A stretch of DNA of 5,174 nt from Oscillospiraceae bacterium. GTDB taxonomy: Bacteria; Bacillota_A; Clostridia; Oscillospirales; CAG-272. Location: the NCBI GenBank assembly GCA_015064665.1, contig SVRU01000107.1:1-5174 (forward strand). Direction: 5' to 3'. The translations under genes were made by a program, and so were the position numbers. How positions within the stretch are numbered: position 1 is the first letter of the stretch; each line of letters opens with the position of its first letter. Positions 4,555 to 5,174 of this stretch are shown piece by piece. The notes under the pieces are model-generated. The model was not told the origin of the DNA. It saw only the letters and a program-made list of their open reading frames with translations, and ran no database searches.

Positions 4555-5174
4555 TTATTTTTTCTTAAATACTGCAATGAGGTCTGCAAAGCTCTTTTTC
4601 TTGATAACAAACCAGAAGAGAGCGAAGCCACCAATGCCGACTACTGCAACAGAGCCGATTACGATGCCGACAATTGCGCCTGCACCGAGTCCGTCCTTAT
4701 CCTTGTTAGGATCATCGGGAGTGTTATTCGGATTGTCGGGCGTGTTATTAGGATTATCGGGAGTTTCAGTATTGCCGCCACCGTTAGTCATCTGATATTC
4801 ACAAGTATCGCACTTGCCATCGTTATTGCTATCGGTATGAGCTGCCTTGTTTGCCTTATCTCCGCAAGCACACTCGTTCCAATGCTCGTTTGCATCGGTT
4901 TTCCAAGTTGTGCCGTAGTCATGCGTATGAACCGTTACAAGATCCTTTTGACAAACATCACATTTTCCGTCTGTATTACCATCAGAACACTCGGTCACGT
5001 CCTTACCGCAATAGTCGCAGGAGTGCTTGCCATTTGCAGCTTCGTGTGTTCCCATAGCAGTGGAGCAGGTATCGCACTTGTGATCTTTGTTGCTATCCAC
5101 ACACTCAGTTACGGTCTTACCACAGTAATCGCAGGTATGCTTACCCGTTGCTGCTTCGTGAGTACCAACAGTAG
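4555..5174 (-). CDS. repeat-containing surface protein with C-terminal membrane anchor (5' end outside window)
   Basis: The frame stays open to the right edge, so only the last 205 residues are visible. Their numbering starts at codon 5170-5172. Two Cys-rich 38-residue repeats occupy 3-40 and 41-78. Each holds CDYC, an isolated Cys and a CDxC pair. A module with HTHDYGTTW, NEHWNECACG and a third DSNNDGKCDTC follows to 128. A Pro/Asn/Asp-rich stalk built on TPDNPNN covers about 137-158. A single hydrophobic span (163-190) is followed by Lys191-193 and a short basic tail ending KKK. There is no LPxTG motif, so anchoring is by the membrane span, with the repeats outside the cell; the signal peptide would be upstream and unseen. 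The Cys pairs could bind metal or form disulfides, and the D-x-N-x-D motifs could bind Ca2+. The ligand is unknown. TAA is at 4555-4557. A GTG at 5098-5100 lies inside the repeats and is not a real start. Confidence 0.85.
   Translation of the reverse strand, partial: TVGTHEAATGKHTCDYCGKTVTECVDSNKDHKCDTCSTAMGTHEAANGKHSCDYCGKDVTECSDGNTDGKCDVCQKDLVTVHTHDYGTTWKTDANEHWNECACGDKANKAAHTDSNNDGKCDTCEYQMTNGGGNTETPDNPNNTPDNPNNTPDDPNKDKDGLGAGAIVGIVIGSVAVVGIGGFALFWFVIKKKSFADLIAVFKKK
4709..4771 (-). repeat. 21-bp minisatellite encoding the Pro/Asn stalk
   Basis: Three successive 21-bp units (4709-4729, 4730-4750, 4751-4771) each begin with GGAT and share TCGGG(A/C)GT in the middle; the first two end in GTGTTATT plus one base. 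The third diverges at its end. They encode the repeated TPDNPNN unit between the repeat modules and the membrane anchor. The exact 7-codon period keeps the frame, so copy number could change stalk length by slippage. Confidence 0.8.
4939..5166 (-). repeat. two tandem 114-bp (38-residue) Cys-rich repeats
   Basis: Units 5053-5166 and 4939-5052 each encode 38 residues with the shared skeleton GTHEAAxGKH, CDYCGK, VTEC, D-x-N-x-D and KCDxC. The first visible unit is preceded in frame by Thr-Val. More copies probably continue beyond the window edge, because the frame is open and the boundary falls inside the array. Confidence 0.85.

Overview
The window looks like a chromosomal piece from a low-to-moderate-GC Firmicute, most likely a gut-type Clostridia member. 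The signs are consensus sigma-A promoters with 17-bp spacers, purine-rich ribosome binding sites, several rho-independent terminators, an ArsR / HMA / P1B-ATPase cluster typical of Clostridia, and a surface protein with a membrane-spanning tail followed by a Lys-rich end. The genus cannot be named from this sequence alone.

Left part (about 38-3257, minus strand): a four-gene metal-homeostasis operon. It runs right to left from a near-consensus promoter (3229-3257) with an ArsR/SmtB-type palindrome just downstream of the predicted start site. The order is ArsR/SmtB metal-sensing repressor (2817-3185), a free-standing 71-residue HMA metal-binding protein (2592-2807), a P1B-2 type Zn/Cd/Pb efflux ATPase lacking its own N-terminal HMA domain (748-2595), and an RsuA/RluB/RluE-family rRNA pseudouridine synthase lacking an S4 domain (132-746). 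Spacings are 9 nt, a 4-nt ATGA overlap, and 1 nt. A strong hairpin (75-130) ends the operon. Expected logic: excess Zn/Cd releases the repressor, and the ATPase exports the metal, perhaps fed by the HMA protein. The pseudouridine synthase is carried along by position and has no obvious metal role.

Middle (3258-3495, plus strand): a single class II tRNA-Leu(GAG) gene with encoded CCA. It has a perfect TTGACA-17-TATAAT promoter preceded by phased A-tracts, and a strong terminator.

Accessory part (3501-4172): a roughly 210-bp array of about eight short hairpins separated by GATGAAAT / ATTTCATC linkers, whose orientation flips halfway. The arm of the last hairpin doubles as the -35 box of an extended -10 promoter that drives a 130-residue orphan gene of very low G+C (3780-4172). 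This array-plus-gene module is the most unusual content of the window.

Right part (4173-5174): a gene-less stretch with a 16-bp direct repeat and three terminator-like hairpins lies between two convergent genes. Then comes the 3' end of a minus-strand surface protein (4555 to beyond the window end) with Cys-rich 38-residue repeats, a Pro/Asn-rich stalk encoded by a 21-bp minisatellite, and a C-terminal membrane anchor.
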